Assembly (NCBI RefSeq): GCF_001704115.1
Contig: NZ_CP016895.1
Span: 2,790,001-2,854,000, forward strand
Source of the DNA: Acinetobacter larvae
Lineage (GTDB): Bacteria; Pseudomonadota; Gammaproteobacteria; Pseudomonadales; Moraxellaceae
Direction of reading: 5' to 3'
Length of the DNA stretch: 64,000 nt
Position 1 is the stretch's first letter. Every line of letters starts with the position of its first letter. Of the stretch, positions 9,593 to 19,553 are shown in pieces. The position numbers were made by a program, and so were the translations under genes. The notes below the pieces were generated by a model. That model made no database searches. It was not told the DNA's origin and worked only from the letters and a program-made list of their open reading frames with translations.

Positions 9593-10662
9593 GCCAATAC
9601 CCGCATTACAAAGGATACAATAGCCATAAGAATAGCCATTGGCGCGACAATACGAACGGCGATACGCCATAAGTTATAGCTAATCTCACTCTTAAAATTC
9701 ATTGCTTTACGCAAATGACTAATCTTCATGATCCAACCAGCAAAAATCGCATAAATCAAACAAATCACTAAGCCCCAAAGCATCAATATAGATGTCAGCA
9801 CAGTAGGCGCGTGTGGAATTGCCCAAATGAGCATGGCAAGCAAAATGACGATCCCCTGTAACCAGAGTGCAATACCACGTTCAGCCAGTTGTTGTTGAGC
9901 CAGTTGGATTAAAAGTGCTGCAGCCAATAATGCGGCTATTGCGAGACTAAAACCAGCATACTCGACCTGTAAAGAAAAATAGCCAAAAGCAATCACGGCT
10001 AAAAGTTGCGCAATCCAAACAGGTACAGCTGTTTGCGTGGCACGTGGCTGCTGCTGGAGTGTGGTTAAATTACTTTGTGCATAGACACCCAAACCTAAAC
10101 CACTGGCAACCAATGCTAAAATCGTCGCATTACCCCATTCTCCAAACTCAAGCGCGCTAACATGCCATGGTGTTAATGCAGGTCCGCTCATGGTATTGGA
10201 CAACAGCAATGCCGCAAGCGCAGCAACAGTCGACAACACAACCAGTAGCTGTCGTGGTATATAAGAACATAATACAGCCAGCACTATAGCACCCAGCATC
10301 ATATAGCTATGAGGCCAATTCAACGGTACATGTTGCGCCAATAACGCAGTAGCACTAGACAATATGCCTGCTGCTAAAAAGGGAATAAATACAATGGCAA
10401 GCCAACCAACCACACGCCAATGTTGTGCTGCATCGGCATCACGTGTCAGTGACATCAAAGCATTTAATGCAGTTGTCTTACTCCGTTTAGCCAAGGCAAC
10501 TTCTAAATAGGTCAAAGGTAAAGCCAGCAATAACATTGCCGCCAACCACAGTAACCAAAAATCAATTTGGCGATCGACTTGCAAACCTAAACTTGGTGCA
10601 AGCGCTGAAATTACAATAAATGATAGACAAAAAGCCAGCAGTGGCGATAACCATCGTGACAT
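9589..10662 (-). CDS. SNF-like polytopic membrane protein
   Basis: This 357-residue protein has about ten hydrophobic segments and weak resemblance to sodium:neurotransmitter symporters, mainly in PLTYLEVALAKRSKTTAL and the following WRVVGWLAIVFIPF helix. The usual first-helix sodium-site signature (N-x-WRFP-type) is absent, so it may be a degenerate or non-transporting member. The start MSRWLSPLL at 10662 has AGGATCC about seven bases upstream; the longer frame to 10773 lacks support. It is translationally coupled to the rnfH-like gene by a 4-bp overlap. Substrate unknown. Confidence 0.6.
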   Translation of the reverse strand: MSRWLSPLLAFCLSFIVISALAPSLGLQVDRQIDFWLLWLAAMLLLALPLTYLEVALAKRSKTTALNALMSLTRDADAAQHWRVVGWLAIVFIPFLAAGILSSATALLAQHVPLNWPHSYMMLGAIVLAVLCSYIPRQLLVVLSTVAALAALLLSNTMSGPALTPWHVSALEFGEWGNATILALVASGLGLGVYAQSNLTTLQQQPRATQTAVPVWIAQLLAVIAFGYFSLQVEYAGFSLAIAALLAAALLIQLAQQQLAERGIALWLQGIVILLAMLIWAIPHAPTVLTSILMLWGLVICLIYAIFAGWIMKISHLRKAMNFKSEISYNLWRIAVRIVAPMAILMAIVSFVMRVLA

Positions 10663-10814
10663 AAGGGGATCCTGCTTAACGATGTGCAATAGAAATTCTA
10701 GCGCTATTTTGCCCTTGTCCTCATTGAAAATCAAAGTTTGCTTGCAAAAAAGCCAAATCGCGGGTAGAGACACAAGCCATCTAACTCAGCAGACTACCCT
10801 ATAACATGCAGGAC

Positions 10815-11663
10815 TTAGTATTGATCTGCTTTGGTTTTACGAATCAATGCTGGGTTTTCTTGTTCGCGCTTTAAGCGTTGTACATGCGTAACACTACGTT
10901 GCACTGGTTGACCATTTTTAAAAACAATCAATTCTCCTGGCACATATGCTGTCCATGCTTCATTTTGGGTAAGTGGCTCAGTGGTAATAATCGCCACACG
11001 ATCCTCAACAGTAGTCACCGTACTAAAGTCCACCTCTACGTCTAAATCAATGAGACGGGCTGGCTTAAATGGATAAGCACGCACCAACCAATGCAATTTA
11101 CTGGTCGCATAGCTAAACAAAGCTTGTCCATTGGATAAACAAAAATTAAAGGTGCCATATTCGGCAATACTGGGGGCAATTTGCGTGAGTGCCTCACTAA
11201 TTTGCTCTAAGGTCGGTTCAACATAGCCAAAACGCTGGACCAATTGATCCAATACATAGCAAAAAGCCCATTCACTGTCGGTATTCCCTACCGGCGTGAA
11301 ACGGGCAGAAAGACGGGGATGAAAATGGTGTAAATCACCATTATGGGCAAAAATCCATTGTCTACCCCATAACTCACGCACAAAAGGATGTGAGTTTTCA
11401 AGGGTAATTTTACCTTGTGTTGCCTTGCGGATATGCGCAATCACATTACGTGATTTAATCGGATAATTACGAATAAACTCAGCAATTGGTGATTCAACAG
11501 CCGATTGATTATCGACAAATAAACGACAAGCTTTGTCCTCAAAAAAAGCGATTCCAAAACCATCTGAATGATCTGATGTAATTCCTGCGCGCTGTGAAAA
11601 ACCACGGAATGAAAAAGTTATATCCGTTGGGGTTGCACAATTCATTCCAAGAAGCTGACACAT
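10815..11663 (-). CDS. Class II glutamine amidotransferase (YafJ-like)
   Basis: This 282-residue Ntn-hydrolase-fold protein begins MCQLLGMN, so C2 becomes the N-terminal nucleophile after methionine removal. Other family features are the strand IRKATQGKITLENSHPF, the WIFAHNGDL motif (oxyanion Asn-Gly) and VGNTDSEWAFCY. These fit the GATase type II family typified by E. coli YafJ and fungal Dug3. The physiological amide substrate is not known; glutathione or gamma-glutamyl breakdown has been suggested for relatives. It sits in a run of minus-strand genes with no obvious pathway partner. Confidence 0.85.
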   Translation of the reverse strand: MCQLLGMNCATPTDITFSFRGFSQRAGITSDHSDGFGIAFFEDKACRLFVDNQSAVESPIAEFIRNYPIKSRNVIAHIRKATQGKITLENSHPFVRELWGRQWIFAHNGDLHHFHPRLSARFTPVGNTDSEWAFCYVLDQLVQRFGYVEPTLEQISEALTQIAPSIAEYGTFNFCLSNGQALFSYATSKLHWLVRAYPFKPARLIDLDVEVDFSTVTTVEDRVAIITTEPLTQNEAWTAYVPGELIVFKNGQPVQRSVTHVQRLKREQENPALIRKTKADQY

Positions 11664-11760
11664 GACGATTTCTTACAAATACAAATAAAAAAGTTATTGT
11701 GCATGAGTCCTGTGCAGCTTGCAAATATAAATAGCTGCGCTACTTGCACGCTAAAATGCA

Positions 11761-12537
11761 TTAGCGTTGGAGTAACTTTTGTCGCACAAATTTTTCTGCA
11801 ACCTGATGCATATCGAGTAGCACAAAATAATCTAAACAATTAAAAGAAACATCATGATAGGCCTCGCGAGATAGCTTCGCATTCATGGCTAAATACACTT
11901 GAAAAAGCTTCGGAATGCGCTCATCTTGCGGGAAGCTAAATTCTGGATGTTGTGGCTCGAAATAAGCACGTGAAGGGACATCAATCACACGCTCAGGCGA
12001 CATGTTCTTTAAATATAAATCGGTATAATAGGCACGCGCCAAATTATCTTCTAAACGCACACTCACACAACCAATCAAATGTTTGGCACGCATTTGCCAA
12101 AGTACCGTGGGTACAAGATTAAGCCATAACACAGACAAAGCACGACCATTACGATAACGCGGGTGCACGCAAGTACGACCGATTTCAACCACACGCTCTA
12201 AATGGCTTAATGCAGAAAGATCAAATTCCTGAGCGCTATAACTCTGCTGTAGATTATGCTCCTGAAACAGCTTGAGTCGGGTATAGGCAACGATCTCACC
12301 ACTGTGTTTATCTCTTAAGACGGCGTGTTCACAATTCAGATCATAGAGGTCTTGATCTAAATCTTGCTCAAAATTGATACCAAATTGTTCTGCAAAAAGT
12401 TTTGCTCTAAATCTTTGAATTTCTTGTAATTGCTTTAAATTATCCGCCCATTCAAAACGGTATTGCATTGCTGATTTTTTTTGCCCGATAAATGGAAAGC
12501 TTAGATTTTGACGATAATGATTGAGCTTAGCCAGCAT
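11761..12537 (-). CDS. OlsB-like GNAT acyltransferase
   Basis: This 258-residue protein has the Acetyltransf_5/OlsB pattern. The key block is VEIGRTCVHPRYRNGRAL followed by LWLNLVPTVLWQ, which matches ornithine N-acyltransferases and autoinducer-synthase-like GNAT folds. OlsB uses acyl-ACP to make lyso-ornithine lipid. No OlsA partner is adjacent, although a PlsC-type acyltransferase lies at 19554. The ATG at 12537 is preferred because GGAG lies nine bases upstream, whereas the ATG at 12552 has none. The exact acceptor (ornithine, lysine or another amine) is an inference. Confidence 0.65.
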   Translation of the reverse strand: MLAKLNHYRQNLSFPFIGQKKSAMQYRFEWADNLKQLQEIQRFRAKLFAEQFGINFEQDLDQDLYDLNCEHAVLRDKHSGEIVAYTRLKLFQEHNLQQSYSAQEFDLSALSHLERVVEIGRTCVHPRYRNGRALSVLWLNLVPTVLWQMRAKHLIGCVSVRLEDNLARAYYTDLYLKNMSPERVIDVPSRAYFEPQHPEFSFPQDERIPKLFQVYLAMNAKLSREAYHDVSFNCLDYFVLLDMHQVAEKFVRQKLLQR

Positions 12538-12702
12538 GTTTGAGGACTCCATAGGCTTATTTATCTAAACTATGCAATCCACATGACAGCAGCATGACAC
12601 ACAACAAACTGCTGCAATTTTGATAATGTGATTATTGAGCGCGTTATTTTTGGCAGTGATTTTAAGCGCTTGTTTTGAATAAGCTGTAGCTCATTTTAAG
12701 AC

Positions 12703-12730
12703 TGATGAGAAATCGATTGATTTCCCATCA
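12703..12730. terminator. Hairpin downstream of argB
   Basis: TGATGAGAAATC at 12703-12714 pairs with 12719-12730 with one mismatch and a GATT loop. It follows argB on the minus strand, but there is no strong T tract, so termination is only likely. Confidence 0.4.
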
Positions 12731-12752
12731 TCGCGTCGAGTACGGTCTGAGA

Positions 12753-13674
<922 letters not shown>

Positions 13675-15117
13675 CTAATGGGCGTTTAATATCTCTGCGG
13701 CAAGTTTAGGGTAATTTGTTTTGACTAAGTCGCTAAAGCAGGTTCGAATCTCTGCGAGCTGAGCAGGGCTATCGGCATCAAAACGGACGGTAAAGAAATC
13801 TCCCGTATTCGATGCGCGAATAATGCCAAAACCATGAGCAAAGTCTAATCGAACGCCGTCTATTGTACTTAATTTGGCATCAAAGCGTTGTGCTTCACGT
13901 AAAAAATCTTGCAAAACCAACTGTGGCGCAATACCTTGCGTTGCAATATAGGTATCTTCGGTCGCATAACGCTCAGGATAAGCAGCCATTAAGGTAGAGA
14001 AATTACAAGAAAATTGACTCCAATATTCCAAAACCCTTAAAGCCGCATATATACCATCATCATAGCCCAGCCCGCGACCGTCATTAAATACATAGTGCCC
14101 GGCGTATTCACCACCAAATACGGCTTTTCCTTTTGAATGCGCAATATATTTTCTCAGGAAAGTACTACCCGTCCGAATCATGGTTGCGGTTGCAGCATAT
14201 TTCTGAACAACTTGACCGATCATGTTGGAACATTTCACATCAAAGACCACTTCATGCTGTGGATGCTGCTCTAAACATATACACGACATCAAAGCCAATA
14301 ACCGATCTGCAGATAAGATCCGCCCTTGTTCATCCAACATCACCACTCGGTCACCATCTCCATCCAGAGCTATGCCGACATCAGCCCGATGTAGCAGAAT
14401 TTTTTGTTGTAAGTGCCGAAGATGTGATGCTTGGGATGGATCTGGTGCATGATCAGGAAAATGCCCATTGGGTAAACAACGTAGTGCAATCACTTCGCAG
14501 CCCAATTGTTGCAATAAACTTTGGGCGCTCATGCCTGCTGAGCCATGCAAACCATCTAAAACTACTTTAAAAGATTTCTTTAAATGAATATCTTGCAGAA
14601 TAAAATCTTGATAACGATGCAGACACTGCGCAGCTAGAGGATGTTGCATCGGATATGATTGCATCAAGAAATCATGTGTGGTGCAATCTTCTGTGGCATA
14701 ACCTTCCGCACAGCGCCCCAACTGTTGGATCATCTCTGGGCTAGGAGACTCCCCCTGCAATAACCATTTGAAACCATTATCACTTTTAGGATTATGACTG
14801 GCGGTAATCATAATGCCATTGCCCTGCTGTTGTTGTGTCATAAAATACAGCTGTGGCGTCGAACAACAACCAATATTCATCACCGCTATCTGGTGCTCTT
14901 TTAATGTTTTTTCAATCACATAAGCAAGGTATGGACTGCTCAGACGAGCATCATAGCCAAGTACAACATGGTCTTGTTGATGGCTACGGAAGAGATTTGC
15001 AAAAGCACAAGCAATACTACGAATCACCGTATGGTTTAAATTTTCCACTTTTCCGCGTATATCATAGGCACGAAAAATAGCGTGTGGGAATTTTTTTAGT
15101 TGTATATTCATAGGCAT
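13675..15117 (-). CDS. algC: AlgC, phosphomannomutase/phosphoglucomutase
   Basis: This 480-residue alpha-D-phosphohexomutase interconverts mannose- or glucose-6-phosphate and the 1-phosphates, feeding capsule, LPS and other sugar nucleotides. The phosphoserine S107 is in TASHNPKSDNGFK, the magnesium site is DGDGDR near residue 245, and the sugar-binding loop GGEYAGHY and the phosphate loop RASNTGDFFTVRF are intact. Two nearby ATGs (15117 and 15111) are possible starts. It is followed closely by argB. The 420-bp region upstream is shared with the divergent ribE. Confidence 0.93.
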   Translation of the reverse strand: MPMNIQLKKFPHAIFRAYDIRGKVENLNHTVIRSIACAFANLFRSHQQDHVVLGYDARLSSPYLAYVIEKTLKEHQIAVMNIGCCSTPQLYFMTQQQQGNGIMITASHNPKSDNGFKWLLQGESPSPEMIQQLGRCAEGYATEDCTTHDFLMQSYPMQHPLAAQCLHRYQDFILQDIHLKKSFKVVLDGLHGSAGMSAQSLLQQLGCEVIALRCLPNGHFPDHAPDPSQASHLRHLQQKILLHRADVGIALDGDGDRVVMLDEQGRILSADRLLALMSCICLEQHPQHEVVFDVKCSNMIGQVVQKYAATATMIRTGSTFLRKYIAHSKGKAVFGGEYAGHYVFNDGRGLGYDDGIYAALRVLEYWSQFSCNFSTLMAAYPERYATEDTYIATQGIAPQLVLQDFLREAQRFDAKLSTIDGVRLDFAHGFGIIRASNTGDFFTVRFDADSPAQLAEIRTCFSDLVKTNYPKLAAEILNAH

Positions 15118-15541
15118 ACTTCAATTTATCTTTTGCCCTTAGCAAATAGCCAAGTCTCTACAGCTGAAAGCGCCCGCATCACAGCAAATAGACGTGACAA
15201 TATGGTTAAAAATAAGTTCAAAACAACTGAACTATATTATGTTTATGACAATTCTGAAAATGTATTTTAGCAATGCAGGGTCATGATGATGCAAGCCAAC
15301 AACATAAAACTCTTAAATATCAAAACTATATAAGCTATATAGCTGATAGAATGCGCTTATCTTGCCAATGACCCTGATCATCTTAAATTAAACGCCCCCT
15401 CTTCTCAGTAGCAACAAGACCAATAGCAGATCGTTTGGTCACTTTATCGCAATTTTCGCACTACCATGCTGACGCTAAGATTGCCAACACACTAAAATCG
15501 TTATACTGTGTTGACTTTGAAATACAGCAATGGGTTGCAAC
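15118..15541. other. Divergent intergenic region algC/ribE
   Basis: This 424-bp AT-rich region has no convincing ORF. It holds a 12-bp palindrome AGCTATATAGCT at 15333-15344 inside a run of TATA-like steps, and a possible -10 TATACT at 15502-15507 for ribE. I looked for the conserved blocks of an FMN riboswitch and did not see them. Confidence 0.5.
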
Positions 15542-16165
15542 ATGTATACAGGTATTGTCTTGGGTACCGAACAAGTCTGCTCAATGACGGAACAACAAGG
15601 TTACCGTACTATCTGGCTCAGCAATCAACATGGCTTTATGGATGATGTTTTTATCGGTGCCAGTGTTGCGGTTGATGGGACCTGTTTAACAGTGACACAA
15701 ATTCAGCCTAGCCCATCGCAAATTGCTTTTGATATTTCCGATCAAACCTTATCACTCACCAGCTTAAAAGACTTAAACATTGGCGATCAGGTCAATATTG
15801 AGCGCTCGTTTAAAATGGGTATGGAAAATGGTGGGCATAATTTATATGGTCATATTGAAGGTACGGTACAGGTTATCGCCTTATCCTATCTGGGCGAAAC
15901 GCTGCATCTAGAACTCGCGGTTCCTACTGAAAAAATGAAATATTTATTTCATAAAGGATTTATTGGACTACATGGCTGTAGTCTCACGATTAATCAGATT
16001 GATCCAACACGATCCAGCATTGCCGTAGATTTAATCCCTGAAACCTTAAGACTCACCAATTTTAAAACGCTACAGCTTGGCGCTAAACTCAATTATGAGA
16101 TTGATCAACATACTCGCGTCTTGGTTGACACCTTAGAGGCGATTCATCAACGTCAAAACAAATAG
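15542..16165 (+). CDS. ribE: Riboflavin synthase, alpha-type
   Basis: This 207-residue enzyme makes riboflavin from two molecules of 6,7-dimethyl-8-ribityllumazine. It has two lumazine-binding repeats: MYTGIVLG with VAVDGTCLTV in the first, and KGFIGLHGCSLTI with LIPETLRLTNF in the second. The second repeat and the tail (DQHTRVLVDTLEA) resemble E. coli RibC/RibE closely. The start at 15542 gives the conserved MxTGIV opening; the ATG four codons upstream is less likely. It stands alone rather than in a rib operon. Confidence 0.88.
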   Translation: MYTGIVLGTEQVCSMTEQQGYRTIWLSNQHGFMDDVFIGASVAVDGTCLTVTQIQPSPSQIAFDISDQTLSLTSLKDLNIGDQVNIERSFKMGMENGGHNLYGHIEGTVQVIALSYLGETLHLELAVPTEKMKYLFHKGFIGLHGCSLTINQIDPTRSSIAVDLIPETLRLTNFKTLQLGAKLNYEIDQHTRVLVDTLEAIHQRQNK

Positions 16166-16196
16166 GCATCATCTTAATTTTTGTAAATATTTTCAT

Positions 16197-16210
16197 ATTG
16201 TCATGACAAT
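16197..16210. promoter_or_regulatory. Upstream copy of palindrome ATTGTCATGACAAT
   Basis: This is a perfect 14-bp palindrome. Its 12-bp core TTGTCATGACAA recurs 98 bp downstream at the start of rimI. A pair of identical palindromes flanking a promoter suggests a repressor with two operators; the regulator is unknown. Confidence 0.45.
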
Positions 16211-16276
16211 AAAACAAGCATGAAATTTTATAATACGCCAGCCAATAGCCCCCTATACCAAAAGCGCATAACGCTA

Positions 16277-16306
16277 TTATAATCGGCGACATTATTGTCA
16301 TGACAA
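16277..16306 (+). promoter_or_regulatory. rimI promoter -10 with overlapping palindrome
   Basis: A TATAAT -10 box at 16278-16283 is followed by the palindrome TTGTCATGACAA at 16295-16306, placing the palindrome at about the transcription start. The ATG inside it is therefore unlikely to be the rimI start. Confidence 0.45.
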
Positions 16307-16320
16307 ATAGCAGAATTACC

Positions 16321-16782
16321 ATGTTTCGAGCCATGCTTGCCGAAGACTTAAACGCTGTTCATCAGATTGAACAGCAGGTACAAACCCATCCATGGAGCCT
16401 AAAACAGTTTCAACAATCGCTTGAAAGTGATCAATGTACGGTACTCTTGCAACAACAACGTGTGATCGGTTTTTGTATTTTACAAACCGTATTGGATGAA
16501 GCCAATTTACTGCTCATGGCGATTGATCCTGCTTTTCAGGGGCAAGGTTATGGACAACAATTACTCACGCAAGCCTTGGATGCCCTTCCCAATCACCCGA
16601 TACAAGTATTTTTAGAAGTTCGTGAAAGCAACCAAGCAGCCATCCATTTTTATCAAAAACTAGATTTTCATCAAATCGATTTGCGTAAAAATTATTATCC
16701 CTTGGCACAGGGAGGGCGTGAGCATGCCATTATTATGGTCAAAAGCTGCTGTGATGATTTTCATCAATTGTTTAAACCATGA
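16321..16782 (+). CDS. rimI: RimI-type ribosomal protein alanine N-acetyltransferase
   Basis: This 153-residue GNAT enzyme acetylates the N-terminal alanine of ribosomal protein S18 in E. coli. The acetyl-CoA loop appears as DPAFQGQGYGQQLL, the following strand is VFLEVRESNQAAIHFYQKLDF, and the end RKNYYPLAQGGREHAIIM is diagnostic for RimI. The start at 16321 (MFRAML) is preferred over 16300 because it fits the E. coli N-terminus and because 16300 lies inside a palindrome. No strong Shine-Dalgarno is visible for either. Confidence 0.88.
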   Translation: MFRAMLAEDLNAVHQIEQQVQTHPWSLKQFQQSLESDQCTVLLQQQRVIGFCILQTVLDEANLLLMAIDPAFQGQGYGQQLLTQALDALPNHPIQVFLEVRESNQAAIHFYQKLDFHQIDLRKNYYPLAQGGREHAIIMVKSCCDDFHQLFKP

Positions 16783-16831
16783 GATCAATTTGAGCAAAAA
16801 TTAACAAGAAACAGCAAGTCAATTTCAAGCG

Positions 16832-16867
16832 CTAAAGGGCAAGTACATCACTGTAGTTGCCCTTTAG
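16832..16867. terminator. Stem-loop between rimI and bpt
   Basis: CTAAAGGGCAA at 16832-16842 pairs exactly with TTGCCCTTTAG at 16857-16867. The genes on either side converge. T tracts are weak. Confidence 0.55.
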
Positions 16868-16888
16868 TGTAATCACGATTGAATCAAA

Positions 16889-17704
16889 TTATTTAATAAT
16901 GCTGTTATTCCACTCTGCTGGCAGCGTTGTCATCAGCATACTGCCCAAATTTTTGACTTCCTCTGCACTGAGGTTACGGTTGATTCTCCGCCACTGACCA
17001 TCCAAGAGTAATTCAATCGGATGATAATCGGTCTTATAATTCATTTTTTTAGAATGAGGTACCCAATAACCAAGATACACATAATCGAGATTCTGCTGTT
17101 TTACATATTCAATTTGCTGTAATACCGCATAAACCCCAAGAGAACGATGGTTTTCATCTGGATCAAAGAAGGTATATACCGCAGAAACACCGTCATCTAA
17201 CACATCACAGGTTGACACAGCCAATAAACGATCTTCTAACCAAAACTCTAAGAAGAAACTGTCTGTACAACTATGAATCAGAAATTTTTCAAACTGATCA
17301 TAACTCGGTGGGTACATATCTCCGTCAGCATGGCGTTCACAAATATAACGGTGATATAACTGATAATGTTGTTGAGTCGCCGCCTGCGTACTGACATGGC
17401 GTATGGTCAAATCACGATTACGCTTCCAAGCTTTCTTTTGTCGACTATTCATTTGAAAATCGTTGACAGGTACTCGACAAGATAAGCATTGGCGACATAA
17501 ATGGCATTCTGGGCGATAGACAAAATCACCACTACGGCGAAAACCGAGTCTCGACAGTTCAGACAAAGTCAGAACATTAATACGGTGTGCTGGATCTAAA
17601 AATACCATCCGCGATGATTTATTGTTTAAATAACTACAATCATGGGGTGGCGTAATATAATACTGTAAATCATTTAACAGAGACTTGGGGTAATAAGAGT
17701 TCAT
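16889..17704 (-). CDS. bpt: Bpt, aspartate/glutamate leucyltransferase
   Basis: This 271-residue aminoacyl-tRNA-protein transferase of the bacterial ATE1/Bpt type attaches leucine to proteins starting with Asp or Glu, marking them for the N-end rule. It shows the N-terminal cysteine cluster FVYRPECHLCRQCLSCRVPV and the family block LGVYAVLQQIEYVKQQ followed by YLGYW. Length is typical. It is 21 bp downstream of aat, which performs the related Leu/Phe transfer, so the pair is one N-end-rule operon. Confidence 0.93.
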   Translation of the reverse strand: MNSYYPKSLLNDLQYYITPPHDCSYLNNKSSRMVFLDPAHRINVLTLSELSRLGFRRSGDFVYRPECHLCRQCLSCRVPVNDFQMNSRQKKAWKRNRDLTIRHVSTQAATQQHYQLYHRYICERHADGDMYPPSYDQFEKFLIHSCTDSFFLEFWLEDRLLAVSTCDVLDDGVSAVYTFFDPDENHRSLGVYAVLQQIEYVKQQNLDYVYLGYWVPHSKKMNYKTDYHPIELLLDGQWRRINRNLSAEEVKNLGSMLMTTLPAEWNNSIIK

Positions 17705-17725
17705 AATAACAGCCCCTTAAGTTCA

Positions 17726-18454
17726 TCATTTTAATAATTGCCGCGCAGTGGCAAGTTCATATGTTGAAAATACACGTTCTTGATATTTTTTCCAATCAAT
17801 AGCAGGGCGTTTAATTACACCTTGTAACGATTTTAAATATGATTGGCGAGAAATTGTACAAGCACCCAAGCGGATTAAATGATCATTTACCAATTGACAG
17901 TCAATCCAGGGTAACTGATTTTCTTGCCCGAGGAGCATTAAAGCATAAAAAGCCATCTTAGAGACATCGGTTGCACGACTAAACATCGACTCGCCAAAAC
18001 AACCGGCACCAATATTTACACCGTATAAACCACCGATGAGAGCATCATTTTTATCCCAAACTTCAATACTATAGGCATGACCTGCATCAAATAAACCACA
18101 ATAGCCACGAATAATTTCATCAGAGATCCAGGTCTCCTCACTATACTGACGCGGTGCAGCACATGCAGTAATGACCTGATCAAAAGCATGATTAATCGTT
18201 AAACGATAATCGTGCTTTTTCATGCTACGGATCAAAGTTTTGCTTGGTCGGAATTGTTCAGGATAAATAATGCAACGCGGTTCAGGACACCACCAACAAA
18301 TGGGTTCTCCTTCAGAAAACCATGGAAAAAGCCCATGACTATACGCGTCATATAAAGTTGCTGGCGCAAGATCTGCACCAATGCAAATTAACCCTTGTTG
18401 TTCAGGGTCTGCTTGAATGGGATCAGGAAATTGATATTGTGAGGCGAATAGCAT
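17726..18454 (-). CDS. aat: Aat, leucyl/phenylalanyl-tRNA-protein transferase
   Basis: This 242-residue enzyme transfers Leu or Phe from tRNA to N-terminal Lys/Arg of proteins for ClpAP degradation. Diagnostic blocks are [24 protein letters not shown] and, further on, [19 protein letters not shown] and [14 protein letters not shown]. All are intact and the length is normal. It is the first gene of the aat-bpt operon. Confidence 0.95.
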   Translation of the reverse strand: MLFASQYQFPDPIQADPEQQGLICIGADLAPATLYDAYSHGLFPWFSEGEPICWWCPEPRCIIYPEQFRPSKTLIRSMKKHDYRLTINHAFDQVITACAAPRQYSEETWISDEIIRGYCGLFDAGHAYSIEVWDKNDALIGGLYGVNIGAGCFGESMFSRATDVSKMAFYALMLLGQENQLPWIDCQLVNDHLIRLGACTISRQSYLKSLQGVIKRPAIDWKKYQERVFSTYELATARQLLK

Positions 18455-18566
18455 AAATCTTCAGCACAACAGGACTGAACATGATCATAGCGCATTTTTA
18501 TCGTGTCGGCAGTGCTTTGCTGAAAATATATTCAGCCTATTATCTCTTGCCTATATTTTAAAATAA

Positions 18567-18602
18567 TAAATAAGCGCCCTGACAGAGCAGAGCGCTTATT
18601 TA
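18567..18602. terminator. Stem-loop downstream of the OmpA-like lipoprotein gene
   Basis: AATAAGCGC at 18569-18577 pairs with GCGCTTATT at 18592-18600. On the minus strand it is followed by a T-rich but interrupted stretch. It separates the OmpA-like gene from aat. Confidence 0.5.
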
Positions 18603-18655
18603 TGATATGGAATCTTAATTAAACACAACCCAGAAAAACAATTTATTGAGCTGAA

Positions 18656-19309
18656 TTATTGTTTTTCGTAGATACTGATTTCCACACGGCGGTTTAGCTC
18701 TTTGCCTTGTGCTGTTGTGTTATCTGCGATTGGGTTGGCTGCACCATGACCTTGCGCATTAATACGGTTACTTGGCACACCTTGAGCAGACAAATAACTG
18801 GCTACAGATTGCGCACGTGCTTGAGACAATGGAATATTGATGGTGTCATTACCGCTACTATCGGTATAACCCGTCACAAGAATCACGCTCTTATTATCTT
18901 CAGCGAGAGTTTGTGCTACTTTATTCAAAGTATTATAGAAGTTTGGTTTGATATTAGATTTGTTAGTATCAAATGTAATACTACCCGGCATAACCAAGTT
19001 TACAGAACCATCTGGATTACGGCTAACATCTACACCAGTACCCTGCATTTGATCACGCAATTTTTTCTCTTTGTTATCTAAATATAGACCCGCACCAGCA
19101 CCTAAAATTGCCCCAATTGCTGCTGCACGGTTATTTTGAGATGCTTTGTTCGCATTCGCACGAGATAAACCATATCCCGCTAAAGCACCAATACCGGCAC
19201 CAATCGCTGTTTTATCATATTCACGTACACCACCAGAACCGTTGTCCATAGACTGACATCCTGAAAGCGCTAGTGCCCCAATAGCTGTTGTAATGATCAA
19301 TGCACGCAT
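18656..19309 (-). CDS. OmpA-family lipoprotein (YiaD-like)
   Basis: This 217-residue outer-membrane lipoprotein has lipobox ALSGC with C18 as the lipidated residue. Residues about 32-70 hold glycine-zipper segments (GAGIGALAGYGL and AAIGAILGAGAGLYL). Residues about 105-217 form an OmpA C-terminal domain that binds peptidoglycan, with VTGYTDSSGND, LSQARAQSVASYL and NRRVEISIY. It resembles E. coli YiaD. It would anchor the outer membrane to the cell wall. It stands alone with its own promoter region of 244 bp. Confidence 0.92.
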   Translation of the reverse strand: MRALIITTAIGALALSGCQSMDNGSGGVREYDKTAIGAGIGALAGYGLSRANANKASQNNRAAAIGAILGAGAGLYLDNKEKKLRDQMQGTGVDVSRNPDGSVNLVMPGSITFDTNKSNIKPNFYNTLNKVAQTLAEDNKSVILVTGYTDSSGNDTINIPLSQARAQSVASYLSAQGVPSNRINAQGHGAANPIADNTTAQGKELNRRVEISIYEKQ

Positions 19310-19553
19310 GACATGCCTCCAAATTGAGTTATGTTTAATAAGATAGCAGAATGCGAAAAAAAACGCCGCACTGCCATGTATTTTTTGTTACAAATGCTCG
19401 AGGCAATTACATTTTGTAATAATCGTAGTCAAAAGTAACACCTTGAATCTACACAATTGTAGCATATATCGTATTTCAGCATTTCATCTGTGAGCAAGTC
19501 CGATTATCATAGATTCATCTTGCAGCTATTAAATTTGTATTTGGAATAACAAT

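Noticed and set aside
15118..15541. Possible FMN riboswitch before ribE
   Set aside because: The conserved FMN-element blocks could not be found; the gene lies outside a rib operon.
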